DNA of 64,000 bases from Halobacillus halophilus DSM 2266 (GTDB lineage: Bacteria > Bacillota > Bacilli > Bacillales > Halobacillaceae), in contig NC_017668.1 in assembly GCF_000284515.1 (NCBI RefSeq), positions 1,674,001-1,738,000 of the forward strand. The letters run 5' to 3'. The notes under the pieces are model-generated. The model had not been told where the DNA came from and did no database searches. It was given only the letters and a program-made list of their open reading frames with translations. Below, piece after piece: positions 1 to 8,240 of this stretch; positions within the stretch are counted from its first letter, which is position 1; the number at the start of each line of letters is the position of its first letter. The position numbers were made by a program, and so were the translations under genes.

Positions 1-144
1 CCGGAGGTGCTTCAGTCTGTCATTGAGCGGATAAAACGCAGCCATAAAGATCTTTCCTTTATAAAAGTAACCATGGATCCTTTTAAAGATGATGGCATCA
101 TTGATCTCTTTGGCGTGGTTGTGAGTAAGGAGGAATCAGGGTGA
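1..144 (+). CDS. C-terminal end of a TOMM-cluster gene (partial)
   Basis: Only the last 47 codons are present, open from base 1 and ending in TGA at 142-144. The stop overlaps the GTG start of the next gene (GTGA), so the two are translationally coupled. The fragment (VLQSVIERIKRSHKDL near its start, ending FGVVVSKEESG) has no diagnostic motif. In Bacillus clusters of this type the gene before the cyclodehydratase is usually a ThiF-like thiazole-containing bacteriocin maturation protein; that identity is inferred from position only. Confidence 0.55.
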   Translation, partial: PEVLQSVIERIKRSHKDLSFIKVTMDPFKDDGIIDLFGVVVSKEESG

Positions 145-2087
145 GCCCAATCATTGCAATGATCGGAAAAGGAAAGCTGCTTGAGCTTACGGCAGAGGAA
201 TTAAGCGCGCAATGGGAGCTTGTCCGGCTTCCTGATTTGAACACCCCTATCCCCGGAGGCACGACAATGATGTTGGTGCTGCGCGATGCCTGGGATCCAT
301 CGATCTATCTGCAGGCAGAAGCGGCGGCCAGGGAGTGCGGGGTGGTATGGATGCCGGCCTTCGCGAGCTTTGGTGCCGGTGTGGTCGGCCCGTTTGTACG
401 ACCCGGCCGAGCAGGCTGTTCACAATGTGCGGAGTCCCGGCGGCTGATGGCCGCTGTCGATCGTCAGGATTTGTGGAAGGTTCATCAAGCTCTAATTGAA
501 AATCAAGACGCCCGACAGGATGAATGGGGGTCTGAAACAGCTTTCAAGCAAATGGCTTTTCTAATCAAAAGGGAAGTAGAGCAAGTGTTGAAAGGAAGGC
601 CGTCTTCGCTCGAAGAATCGATTTACCGGATGGATCTTCGCAGCCTGGAGAGTTCACGTCATGTCATTTTACCGGATTCTACATGCGGAGTTTGCAGTAT
701 AACGCCCGATGATTCAGCTTCCGCTGCTGAAATAACGCTTGAGCCATGTATGAAGATTCATGAAAACAGCTATCGCTGCCGGTCAAAGGAAGGGTTAAGC
801 GGCGTCCTTTCGAAAGATTATCTCGACCCGCGGACTGGATTGTTAAACAATAAACTGCAGGATTTTGAAACTCCGTTTGCCGATGTAATAGTCAACCTTC
901 CTATCCTTGGCGGGGACGAAGGAACGGCAGGGAGAACCAATTCCTACGCAGAAAGTGAAATGACCGCCATACTTGAAGGGCTCGAACGATCCTGTGGGAT
1001 GGACCCGCGGGGGAAACGAACCACCGTCTACGAAAGCTACAACAATCTCGATTCCGCTCTCCATCCGCTTCATGTAGGAGTTCATACGAACGAACAATAC
1101 GCACAGCCCCATTTTCCTTTTACGGCTTTCCATCCAGATAAAAAAATGAACTGGGTGTGGGGCTGCTCCCTCCAGCAAAAATCCCCTGTGTTGGTTCCGG
1201 AGCGGCTGGCTTATTACAGCATGGGCTGCGGAGATGGGTTCGTTTTTGAGACTTCTAATGGATGTGCCCTCGGCGGAAGCCGGGAGGAAGCCATTTTTCA
1301 CGGGATGCTCGAGGTGCTGGAACGGGATTCTTTTCTCATGACGTGGTATGCCAGACTCCCGCTTCCACGGATTGATCCGTACTCTTCGAAAGATAAAGAA
1401 CTGAATTTAATGATCGATCGTATGCGGGAAGAAGCAGGCTACGATCTCTACTTGTACAATGCAACCCTCGAACACGGCATTCCGTGTATATTCACGATTA
1501 TTAAAAAAATCGATCCTAATCAAGCGGGGATGAATCTTATTTGTGCAGCGGGTGCCCACCTGGATCCGGTCAAAGCGGTGAAAAGTGCGATTGCAGAAAG
1601 TATTGGCATGGTTAAACCATTGAATAAGGAATTCGAAAAGAATAAAGACAAATATGCTGCTATGCTGAATGATTCATCGCTTGTTCAGAAAATGGATGAC
1701 CACGGAATGTTATATGGACTTCCCGAAGCAGAAGAACGGCTGGACTTTTTATTGAAAAAAGAGCAGCCGCAGCAGACATTTGCGGAGGCGTTTAGCGGGA
1801 AGCGGAACCACCCGGATCTTACGGATGATGTGAGAGATCTTCTGCAGACCTTCAGCGAGTTGGACCTCGATGTGATCGTAGTCGATCAAACCACACCCGA
1901 GATCCGAAGAAACGATCTTCACTGCGTAAAAGTATTAATTCCTGGGATGCTGCCTATGACGTTTGGTCACCACCTCACTCGCATCACAGGGCTTGAGAGA
2001 GTGTTACAAGTGCCGAAACAACTCGGTTATGTTAATCGGTCTCTCACGTTAGAGGATCTTAACCCTTATCCGCATCCATTTCCTTAA
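141..2087 (+). CDS. TOMM leader-binding / YcaO cyclodehydratase fusion
   Basis: A 648-residue fusion that would convert Cys/Ser/Thr of a precursor peptide to azolines using ATP. The N-terminal third is the E1-like leader-binding part, with two CxxC pairs (C93/C96 and C182/C185) that probably hold a structural zinc. The rest is a YcaO domain with the acidic nucleotide/Mg motifs ESEMTAILEGLERSCG (about 272-287) and EVLERDSF (about 392-399). The C-terminus is proline-rich (PYPHPFP), the PxPxP-type tail typical of azoline-forming YcaO enzymes. It starts at GTG 141, overlapping the upstream stop, and is followed 21 nt later by a SagB-type dehydrogenase. No precursor peptide is visible in the window; it would have to lie upstream of base 1 or elsewhere. 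Confidence 0.9.
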   Translation: MSPIIAMIGKGKLLELTAEELSAQWELVRLPDLNTPIPGGTTMMLVLRDAWDPSIYLQAEAAARECGVVWMPAFASFGAGVVGPFVRPGRAGCSQCAESRRLMAAVDRQDLWKVHQALIENQDARQDEWGSETAFKQMAFLIKREVEQVLKGRPSSLEESIYRMDLRSLESSRHVILPDSTCGVCSITPDDSASAAEITLEPCMKIHENSYRCRSKEGLSGVLSKDYLDPRTGLLNNKLQDFETPFADVIVNLPILGGDEGTAGRTNSYAESEMTAILEGLERSCGMDPRGKRTTVYESYNNLDSALHPLHVGVHTNEQYAQPHFPFTAFHPDKKMNWVWGCSLQQKSPVLVPERLAYYSMGCGDGFVFETSNGCALGGSREEAIFHGMLEVLERDSFLMTWYARLPLPRIDPYSSKDKELNLMIDRMREEAGYDLYLYNATLEHGIPCIFTIIKKIDPNQAGMNLICAAGAHLDPVKAVKSAIAESIGMVKPLNKEFEKNKDKYAAMLNDSSLVQKMDDHGMLYGLPEAEERLDFLLKKEQPQQTFAEAFSGKRNHPDLTDDVRDLLQTFSELDLDVIVVDQTTPEIRRNDLHCVKVLIPGMLPMTFGHHLTRITGLERVLQVPKQLGYVNRSLTLEDLNPYPHPFP

Positions 2088-2108
2088 AAGGGGCCAAGGA
2101 GGCTAGTG

Positions 2109-3671
2109 ATGAATCTAGATTTGTTCTTACAGCAGCTGCATTTTCAAAGTGACGTTGTGAATCCGCGTGAATGGGTAGTTGATTGGGAAGACGCTCCACT
2201 ACCTTTCAAGATTTACCGGGGGTTGCAGGAGTTTCCGCTGCCTCATGATATTCCGCTTGATCCTAGAGAAGAGGGGGCGGGGTCGAACACGGCTCTTTCT
2301 GCCATTGGTTATTTTCTGTGGTACACCTATGGATTGACCCAGTTTAGCCACACAGCACTGCCGGCGGGTGGAGAAGACGTGGAGACGATTCAGTCCCTGC
2401 GGCGCTTCGCTCCCTCAGGCGGGGGTCTTTATCCAAACGAATTGTATATGTATTTGAAAGTGGAGGACCTGCCGCAGGGTGTCTATCATTATGATGTTGC
2501 TCACCATCGCCTTCTCTTACTTAGGGAAGGGAATTTTGACTCTTATTTGAATGCAGCTCTAGGCCATAACGCTGATTTTGAGAGTGGTTTCGGGGCAGTG
2601 ATCATTACTTCGATGTTCTGGAAGAATTTCTTTAAATACCACAACTTCTCCTATCGTCTGCAGGGACTTGATGCCGGCGCGCTAATAGGCCAGCTGCTTG
2701 AGACGAGCCAATCCTTTCGTTTTTATGCCCAGGTTCATTTTCAATTTATGGATCGTGCGGTTAATGATCTGCTCGGTCTCGATGACAAGGAAGAAAGTGT
2801 ATATGCAGTGATCCCTATGTCCACATCGAAACAACCTGGTCTTCAGAGAGACAGCAGAACAGAACGAAGCGCGGAGGATTTGTGTACTGAACTTCCAAAG
2901 CTTGAAACCAGCTATTTTCAAAGATCCCAAAACGTGAAGGAATTCTCTCAAATCATCCAGGTCAATCAAAGCTCGATGATAGAGTCGCCTGGATTATTCC
3001 GCCGGCTGAAAAAAGGAAAAGAGAATACGGAGGGCAGGTCGAAAATTCCTTTGCCTGTTGGAGAAAAGTTGAACGAAGATGCATTCGAGGTATTCCGAAA
3101 CCGCCATTCCCCGGAGATGGATTTTATACCAGAAAAGATAGAGTTAGCCAAGCTTGCTGCCCTGCTTCAGCATGCATGCGCTCCCTTTCCATCTCCAACG
3201 GACCTCGATAGAGAGGGGGATCCGGTTTCTCGCCTATCCCTATACGGATGTTTCTATCAAGTGGAAGGGATCACGGATGGAGCTTACCGGTATGACAGTC
3301 TCTCTCATTCGTTAATAAAACTAAAAGAGGGGGACTTTCGTCCGGAGCTGCAGGCGGGAATGAACATGGATTACGTCAATTTTCATCAGATCCCTATCTG
3401 TCTTCATATAGCAGGAGATCGGTCCTTTTATAAAAATGAGCTGGGGCACAGAGGGTACAGAATAGAGCACATGGAAGCGGGGGTGCTGCTGCAGCGTCTA
3501 TTGCTCTCGGCAAGTGCGCTTGGTATGAACGGCCACCCACTACTTGGATTCGATGTGAACCATTGTGATTCCCTCTATGATTTGAAAGCATGCGATCAGA
3601 CCACTCTCATCCAGATTCCTGTTGGATGTCACCGCCCGAAGAGCCGTCTGATTGGCGGCATGCATAGTTAG
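2109..3671 (+). CDS. SagB-type azoline dehydrogenase (two nitroreductase-like domains)
   Basis: FMN-dependent dehydrogenase expected to oxidise azolines made by the preceding YcaO protein to thiazoles/oxazoles. It is about 520 residues, roughly twice the single-domain family length, and shows two nitroreductase-like halves. The N-terminal half carries the SagB signature RRFAPSGGGLYPNELY near residue 100; a second, weaker copy follows after a charged linker (about residues 250-320). ATG 2109 is preferred over GTG 2106 because AAGGAGG at 2096-2102 is 6 nt from the ATG and only 3 nt from the GTG. It forms the end of the TOMM operon and converges with the transporter gene on the other strand, whose stop is only 7 nt away. 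Confidence 0.88.
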   Translation: MNLDLFLQQLHFQSDVVNPREWVVDWEDAPLPFKIYRGLQEFPLPHDIPLDPREEGAGSNTALSAIGYFLWYTYGLTQFSHTALPAGGEDVETIQSLRRFAPSGGGLYPNELYMYLKVEDLPQGVYHYDVAHHRLLLLREGNFDSYLNAALGHNADFESGFGAVIITSMFWKNFFKYHNFSYRLQGLDAGALIGQLLETSQSFRFYAQVHFQFMDRAVNDLLGLDDKEESVYAVIPMSTSKQPGLQRDSRTERSAEDLCTELPKLETSYFQRSQNVKEFSQIIQVNQSSMIESPGLFRRLKKGKENTEGRSKIPLPVGEKLNEDAFEVFRNRHSPEMDFIPEKIELAKLAALLQHACAPFPSPTDLDREGDPVSRLSLYGCFYQVEGITDGAYRYDSLSHSLIKLKEGDFRPELQAGMNMDYVNFHQIPICLHIAGDRSFYKNELGHRGYRIEHMEAGVLLQRLLLSASALGMNGHPLLGFDVNHCDSLYDLKACDQTTLIQIPVGCHRPKSRLIGGMHS

Positions 3672-3678
3672 GCGGCTG

Positions 3679-4575
3679 CTACGACGTTTCTTTTAACGGA
3701 GAGTTCCCCTGACGGTTAAATTGAATGTTTCGTTTAATGGAGAAAAGGACGCATGCTGCCCAGCCTGCAATGAGGACGGTATAAATGAGTGTCAGCGCAT
3801 CACCGCTGATGGAAACGGACTGCAGTACAGTGCGCAGATTCACTAGAATAATGAAACCACCGGCAAGCACTCCGAGAATCAGAGCTGGAAGAATCCGAAC
3901 CAGCCAGGCGGCAAGTGGGGCGGCCAGAACTCCCCCAATAACAAAAGCCGCAACCCACAGCCAGTTGAACTGATCGATTCCTAAAAATATAAGAAAACCG
4001 AGGGTGGCAGAAGTCGTCACGGCGAACTCGGTCGTATCCACCGTACCGATGACTTTTCTAGGGGTCGCTCCCTTTTGCGATAGGAGCACAGGAGTGTTGA
4101 TAGGACCCCATCCACCGCCGCCTATGGAATCCATGAATCCTGCCAGGAAGCCAAGCGGGTACAGAAAGCGTTTTTTGAGCGGCTTTCTCTTCTGGTTCTC
4201 ATTTGACGGGCGCAGGAAAAGAAAACGAGCGATGATATAAATCCCGAGCAAAAGTAAGAAAGAGGAGATAAAAGGCTTAATCATATCTCCAGGCAAATTG
4301 CTAAGAAAAGCAGCTCCCAAAAATGCGCTGACCGCTCCTGGAACAATTAAGGTCAGGGCTAATTTTTTATCCAGGTTTCCGAACTTATAGTGTGAAAACC
4401 CTGAAACGCCTGTTGTAGTGATTTCAGACATATGGATCGAAGAGGAGGCAATTGCGGGAGCCACTCCGTAGGCGAGCAAAAGGGAGGAAGAGCTGAGTCC
4501 AAAAGCCATCCCCAGCGCACCGTCGATCAGCTGGGCAAAAAAACCGACGAACGAAAAAATAAGTAATCTTCTCAA
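3679..4575 (-). CDS. TauE/SafE-family membrane transporter (sulfite export or sulfur-anion uptake)
   Basis: A 298-residue integral membrane protein with about eight hydrophobic segments and the family's glycine-rich signature around FMDSIGGGGWGPINTPVL (about residue 147). The family moves sulfite, sulfoacetate, thiosulfate or related anions. The start is TTG at 4575, supported by AGGAGTG 7-8 nt upstream. A minus-strand SAM-I riboswitch with its own promoter and terminator lies upstream (5204-5416), pointing to sulfur control, but a 360-bp repeat element separates it from the gene. The adjacent sulfate-assimilation operon has no recognisable sulfate permease, so this protein could be the uptake system; sulfite export is the alternative. 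Direction and substrate cannot be read from sequence. Confidence 0.85.
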   Translation of the reverse strand: MRRLLIFSFVGFFAQLIDGALGMAFGLSSSSLLLAYGVAPAIASSSIHMSEITTTGVSGFSHYKFGNLDKKLALTLIVPGAVSAFLGAAFLSNLPGDMIKPFISSFLLLLGIYIIARFLFLRPSNENQKRKPLKKRFLYPLGFLAGFMDSIGGGGWGPINTPVLLSQKGATPRKVIGTVDTTEFAVTTSATLGFLIFLGIDQFNWLWVAAFVIGGVLAAPLAAWLVRILPALILGVLAGGFIILVNLRTVLQSVSISGDALTLIYTVLIAGWAACVLFSIKRNIQFNRQGNSPLKETS

Positions 4576-4793
4576 GTTACATCACTCCTGTTTCTATAAT
4601 TTATTATTCTGATTGATTTACTTGGTTTTATGTTTAAAAAAATCTAGCTGTTATGTATTCCTGACCAGGCTTACAGAGCAAAGAAGAACGAGTTGTTTTC
4701 TAAGCAGTTTCCATCTCAATTCTTACACTATATGGACCTGAAATGAATAAAGTCACTTCTTTGTTAAAGTTTATGTTTGTTTTTTCCTTAAAA

Positions 4794-5153
4794 GCTTATT
4801 ACACAATAGGGCCGTTTACTTTAAGACTCAGTTTCGAGATATACTGGGTCCGTTGCCATAAAAAATGAGAGCTGGTGGGGAAATAACTCGTCTTGTTCCA
4901 TCACCCAGACACTCGAGACATAAGCCGTTCATCAACGGACGGAAAGACCACCGTCCGTTGATGCTCGGCTTATGCTGTTCGTGTCTATCGGGGTGATTCC
5001 ACATTTGGACACTTTCCTATGGCCCTAAACGACCCTGCGTCATGCAGGGCCGGAAAGCGAGTCGTTCCCCGCAGGACCTAACTTTCTCACTAGATATCTC
5101 GAAACTGAGTCTTCCAGTATCGGGAGTTTAACTTTAATATCTACACGGAAGTT
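4794..5153. repeat. Compound inverted-repeat element copy E1 (P-A-B-Q arrangement)
   Basis: The inverted 19-bp ends are AAGACTCAGTTTCGAGATA at 4823-4841 and its complement at 5095-5113. Outer arm P (GCTTATTACACAATAGGGCC type) is on the left, and outer arm Q (CGGGAGTTT ... CACGGAAGTT) on the right to about 5153. The core begins with the GGGTCCGTTGCC flank of module A and ends with the GGAAAGCGAGTCGTTCCCC flank of module B. This copy has lost most of the normal core; instead it holds a long hairpin with CATAAGCCG ... CGGCTTATG and CCGTCCGTTGATG arms. It sits between a minus-strand SAM-I riboswitch and the TauE-family gene. No gene is visible in it. Confidence 0.85.
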
Positions 5154-5203
5154 CAACAGAGCTAAAATAACAATGCGTAACAGAGCATTCTGTAAAAAGG
5201 CTA

Positions 5204-5233
5204 AGAAAAAACCTCTTCCCTGAGGAAAGAGGT
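5204..5233 (-). terminator. Rho-independent terminator of the minus-strand SAM-I riboswitch
   Basis: On the minus strand ACCTCTTTCC and GGGAAGAGGT form a hairpin followed directly by TTTTTTCTT. It lies about 20 nt downstream of the aptamer, the usual place for the expression platform. Confidence 0.85.
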
Positions 5234-5249
5234 GAAAAGCTGAATAGCT

Positions 5250-5357
5250 TAACCTTATCTCTCAGACAATGTCTGCTGGAATGAGCACCTTCTCCAACTA
5301 GGAGAGGTTGCTGCGGGATCAACGGACCAGATTCCTTCCCCGGCTCTTTATAAGGAT
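5250..5357 (-). promoter_or_regulatory. SAM-I (S-box) riboswitch, minus strand
   Basis: Read on the minus strand it has the S-box core: CTTATAAAGAGCCGGGGAAG, GGTCCGTTGATCCCGCAGCAACC-type junction (split here as GGTCCGTTGA then CCGCAGCAACC), GGTGCTCATTCCAGCAGA, and the closing TGAGAGATAAG of P1. A terminator follows at 5204-5233. It should switch off the downstream gene when SAM is plentiful. The next minus-strand gene is the TauE/SafE-family transporter at 4575, with repeat element E1 between them. Confidence 0.88.
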
Positions 5358-5386
5358 TATTTAATTTTAAAATTAAGATACTATTC

Positions 5387-5416
5387 AATCTAAAGGGGAA
5401 AGGTAAGTCCTGTCAA
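5387..5416 (-). promoter_or_regulatory. SigA-type promoter for the minus-strand riboswitch transcript
   Basis: Minus strand TTGACA (5411-5416) and TAGATT (5387-5392) are 18 nt apart, just upstream of the SAM-I aptamer. Confidence 0.6.
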
Positions 5417-5454
5417 GAACGATTTTTAAAAATACAGAATATTTAAATTAAGCA

Positions 5455-5483
5455 TTGACATATAGTAAAAAGGGGCATAAGAT
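5455..5483 (+). promoter_or_regulatory. SigA-type promoter of the cysH operon
   Basis: TTGACA at 5455-5460 and TAAGAT at 5478-5483 are separated by exactly 17 nt, about 40 nt upstream of the plus-strand SAM-I riboswitch. Confidence 0.75.
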
Positions 5484-5520
5484 TTTAATCAATCACATTT
5501 CAAAAAAATTCAATCATCGT

Positions 5521-5624
5521 TTTCTTATCTAGAGAGGTGGAGGGACTGGCCCTTTGAAGCCTCGGCAACGGGTCAACAGACGCTGTGCCAATTCCAGCAA
5601 GCTATCACTTGAAAGATGAGAAGA
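5521..5624 (+). promoter_or_regulatory. SAM-I (S-box) riboswitch of the cysH operon
   Basis: The S-box core is clear: CTTATCTAGAGAGGTGGAGG, GACTGGCCCTTTGAAGCC, TCGGCAACGGG, GTGCCAATTCCAGCAAG, and GATGAGAAG closing P1. It is followed by a terminator at 5652-5685 and then cysH. In B. subtilis the cysH operon is also S-box controlled, so transcription should be high when SAM is low. Confidence 0.95.
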
Positions 5625-5651
5625 TGAGACGCTGGCTTATTCATGCTGTAC

Positions 5652-5685
5652 GCCTCTCTTCTTTTTTCAAGGAGAGAGGTTTTTG
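5652..5685 (+). terminator. Attenuator terminator of the cysH SAM-I riboswitch
   Basis: GCCTCTCTTC pairs with GGAGAGAGG across a T-rich loop and is followed by TTTTTG. It is the expression platform, ending about 40 nt before the cysH start. Confidence 0.88.
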
Positions 5686-5723
5686 ATTTGTAGCGTTTTG
5701 TTTTGTGGGAAGGGAGGATAAAA

Positions 5724-6455
5724 ATGACTAATCCAGCCATAACTTATGAAGAGTTCACAGGCGATCCTTTTGAAAATCTGGGCCCTGAAGGAGAAACCAA
5801 GGGGGCACTTGAAGTACTGAAATGGGCTTATGATACCTATGGTTCTTCGATTACCTACGCCTGCAGCTTTGGCGCTGAAGGAATTGTACTCATAGATTTA
5901 ATAGCAAAAGTTAAAAAAGATGCCCACATCGTTTTTCTTGATACGGAAATTCATTTTCAGGAAACATACGATTTAATCGATAAGGTGAAGAAAAAATACC
6001 CGGACTTGAATATTGAAATGAAAAAACCGGAATTAACACTGGATCAGCAGGCCGAAAAACATGGCTCAGCCTTATGGAAACGAGAGCCGGACAAATGCTG
6101 CTTCATCCGTAAAATTAAACCGCTGGAAGAAGCTTTGAGCGGGGCCACAGCCTGGGTTTCCGGACTGCGCCGCGAACAGTCAGTAAGCCGAAGTCATACG
6201 AATTTTGTTAATAAAGATGACCGTTTTGAATCGATTAAGGTTTGTCCCCTTATTTACTGGACATGGGACGACGTATGGCAATATATCCGACTAAACGACT
6301 TGGATTACAATGATTTGCACGATAAAGGATATCCAAGTATTGGATGCATCCCTTGTACGTTTGCAGCGGACAGCAATGATCGCTCAGGACGATGGAAAGG
6401 CTTTAACAAGACCGAGTGCGGTCTTCATACGACAGGTAACAACGAGAGTGAATAA
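5724..6455 (+). CDS. cysH: Assimilatory APS/PAPS reductase (4Fe-4S type)
   Basis: A 243-residue cytoplasmic enzyme that reduces adenylyl sulfate (or PAPS) to sulfite with thioredoxin electrons. It carries the Fe-S cysteines of the bacterial APS-reductase type: [10 protein letters not shown] at 125-134 and CIPC at 208-211. The catalytic C-terminal motif is KTECGLH (Cys232). The start is ATG 5724, with AGGGAGG at 5711-5717 placed 6 nt upstream; an in-frame TTG at 5703 would bury that site. It is the first gene of a nine-gene operon behind a SAM-I riboswitch. A CysC kinase is also encoded, so either APS or PAPS could be the substrate; the Fe-S cysteines favour APS. Confidence 0.95.
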   Translation: MTNPAITYEEFTGDPFENLGPEGETKGALEVLKWAYDTYGSSITYACSFGAEGIVLIDLIAKVKKDAHIVFLDTEIHFQETYDLIDKVKKKYPDLNIEMKKPELTLDQQAEKHGSALWKREPDKCCFIRKIKPLEEALSGATAWVSGLRREQSVSRSHTNFVNKDDRFESIKVCPLIYWTWDDVWQYIRLNDLDYNDLHDKGYPSIGCIPCTFAADSNDRSGRWKGFNKTECGLHTTGNNESE

Positions 6456-6468
6456 AGGAGGAAATCAC

Positions 6469-7623
6469 ATGTCTACAATTATCGCTCCCCACGGCGGGAC
6501 GCTTGTCAATCAAATAAACGAAGGAGCTGACACTTCAGCCCTTACCACAAAAATTGAACTGGATGCCATGGCTTTAAGTGATTTAGAACTGATCGGGAAC
6601 GGGGCCTACAGCCCCTTAACCGGTTTTCTGAATCAAGAAGATTATCATTCCGTCGTTGAGAATATGAGGCTGAAAGACGGAACACCGTGGAGCATTCCCA
6701 TTACGCTGCCCGTAAATAAAGAAAAGGCGAATGAGCTTCAGCCGGGACAGAAAGCCGCGCTCGTTCAAAACGGTACGACATACGGTACGATCACGATTAG
6801 TGAAGTCTATTCATCGGATAAAGAAAAAGAAGCAGAGAATGTGTACTTAACCAAAGAATCCGCGCATCCCGGCGTAAATAAACTTTACGGCCGTCCGGAC
6901 TATTACGTGGCCGGGGAAATTGAACTGACAAAACGTGCGGAAAAGGAACATGACGAAAAGTTCTACCTGGACCCTGCCCAGTCGAGAGACTTATTTAAGG
7001 ACCTGGGCTGGAGTAAAGTCGTTGGTTTCCAAACCCGTAATCCGGTTCACCGCGCTCACGAATATATTCAAAAAGCGTCCTTGGAAACGGTAGATGGACT
7101 GTTCTTAAATCCACTTGTCGGCGAAACGAAAAGCGACGACATTCCGAGTGATGTAAGGATGAAGAGCTACCAGGTGCTGCTCGAAAACTACTATCCGGCG
7201 AATCGTGTTGTGCTTGCTGTCTTTAGTGCGGCTATGCGCTATGCTGGTCCACGTGAAGCTATTTTTCACAGTCTTGTCCGTAAGAACTTCGGCTGCTCCC
7301 ACTTCATTGTCGGCCGTGACCACGCAGGAGTAGGCGATTACTACGGAACTTACGACGCTCAGAAAATCTTTAGTCATTTCACAGAAGATGAACTGGGAAT
7401 AACGCCAATGTTCTTTGAGCACAGCTTCTACTGCCAGGCGTGTGAAGCAATGGCTTCCCACAAGACGTGCCCACATGATGCCAAACACCACGTCATTCTT
7501 TCCGGTACAAAGGTACGTGAACTGCTCAGAAATGGCGAAAAACCGCCAAAAACGTTCAGCCGTCCCGAGGTCGTTGAGACGCTAATTGAAGGACTACGAG
7601 ATAAACAAACCACTGACTCATAA
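6469..7623 (+). CDS. sat: Sulfate adenylyltransferase (ATP sulfurylase)
   Basis: Forms APS from ATP and sulfate, the activation step of assimilation. The 384-residue product matches the Bacillus Sat length. It has the ATP-binding motif [11 protein letters not shown] (about 188-198) and GRDHAGVG (about 283-290). A cysteine cluster (C322, C325, C334) probably binds zinc. The start is ATG 6469 behind AAAGGAGG, 13 nt after the cysH stop; longer in-frame extensions overlap cysH and lack support. Second gene of the riboswitch-controlled operon. Confidence 0.96.
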   Translation: MSTIIAPHGGTLVNQINEGADTSALTTKIELDAMALSDLELIGNGAYSPLTGFLNQEDYHSVVENMRLKDGTPWSIPITLPVNKEKANELQPGQKAALVQNGTTYGTITISEVYSSDKEKEAENVYLTKESAHPGVNKLYGRPDYYVAGEIELTKRAEKEHDEKFYLDPAQSRDLFKDLGWSKVVGFQTRNPVHRAHEYIQKASLETVDGLFLNPLVGETKSDDIPSDVRMKSYQVLLENYYPANRVVLAVFSAAMRYAGPREAIFHSLVRKNFGCSHFIVGRDHAGVGDYYGTYDAQKIFSHFTEDELGITPMFFEHSFYCQACEAMASHKTCPHDAKHHVILSGTKVRELLRNGEKPPKTFSRPEVVETLIEGLRDKQTTDS

Positions 7624-7631
7624 CGGAAAGG

Positions 7632-8240
7632 ATGATGGATATGGGATCCAATCTCACGTGGCATGATGCTGCAGTAAATGTAAACGATTATCGAAAAAAG
7701 AACGGACACCATAGCGGAGTGATCTGGCTGACCGGTTTATCTGGATCCGGGAAATCAACCATTGCGAATTTAGTCAATAAGCAGTTGTTCGAAAAAGGGC
7801 TGCAAACGTACTTACTGGATGGGGATAACATTCGGCAGGGGTTGAATAGCGATCTTGGTTTTTCAGCAGAGGACCGAAAAGAAAATATCCGCCGGATCGG
7901 CGAGGTCGCGAAGCTCTTTGCTGACAGCGGATCGATCGTTCTGACGGCTTTTATCTCTCCCTATCAGGAGGACCGCGATCAGGTAAGAAAGTTATTTAAC
8001 AAAGACGAATTTCTGGAAGTCCACGTGGATTGTCCTGTAGAAGAGTGTGAGAAGCGCGATCCAAAAGGCTTGTACAAGAAAGCAAGAAAAGGTGAAATCA
8101 AAGGCTTTACCGGTGTAGATGCTCCTTATGAAGCACCCGCTTCCCCTGAGCTCAGATTAGAATCCGGCAGTCTGGATGAGCAGGCATGTGCGGACCGGCT
8201 TGTTGCTTTCTTAATCGAAAAGGGGTGGGTCAAAGGATGA
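7632..8240 (+). CDS. cysC: Adenylylsulfate kinase
   Basis: Phosphorylates APS to PAPS. The roughly 200-residue protein has a P-loop GLSGSGKST (about 35-43), then LDGDNIRQGLNSDLGFS for APS binding, RKENIRRIGEVAKLF, and the family block DPKGLYKKARKGEI. Three in-frame ATGs (7632, 7635, 7641) follow the ribosome site GGAAAGG at 7625-7631; 7641 has the best spacing, so the true N-terminus may be three residues shorter. It overlaps sumT by ATGA, indicating coupled translation. Confidence 0.95.
   Translation: MMDMGSNLTWHDAAVNVNDYRKKNGHHSGVIWLTGLSGSGKSTIANLVNKQLFEKGLQTYLLDGDNIRQGLNSDLGFSAEDRKENIRRIGEVAKLFADSGSIVLTAFISPYQEDRDQVRKLFNKDEFLEVHVDCPVEECEKRDPKGLYKKARKGEIKGFTGVDAPYEAPASPELRLESGSLDEQACADRLVAFLIEKGWVKG

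Noticed and set aside
843..1301. 152-codon minus-strand frame inside the YcaO gene
   Set aside because: Shadow of a well-supported gene, with low-quality composition.
4892..5090. CRISPR-like repetition in the repeat elements
   Set aside because: There are no regular direct repeats with spacers and no cas genes; the signal comes from inverted hairpins.
5134..5388. 84-codon minus-strand frame
   Set aside because: It lies across the minus-strand SAM-I riboswitch and its terminator; RNA conservation explains the sequence and no ribosome site is present.
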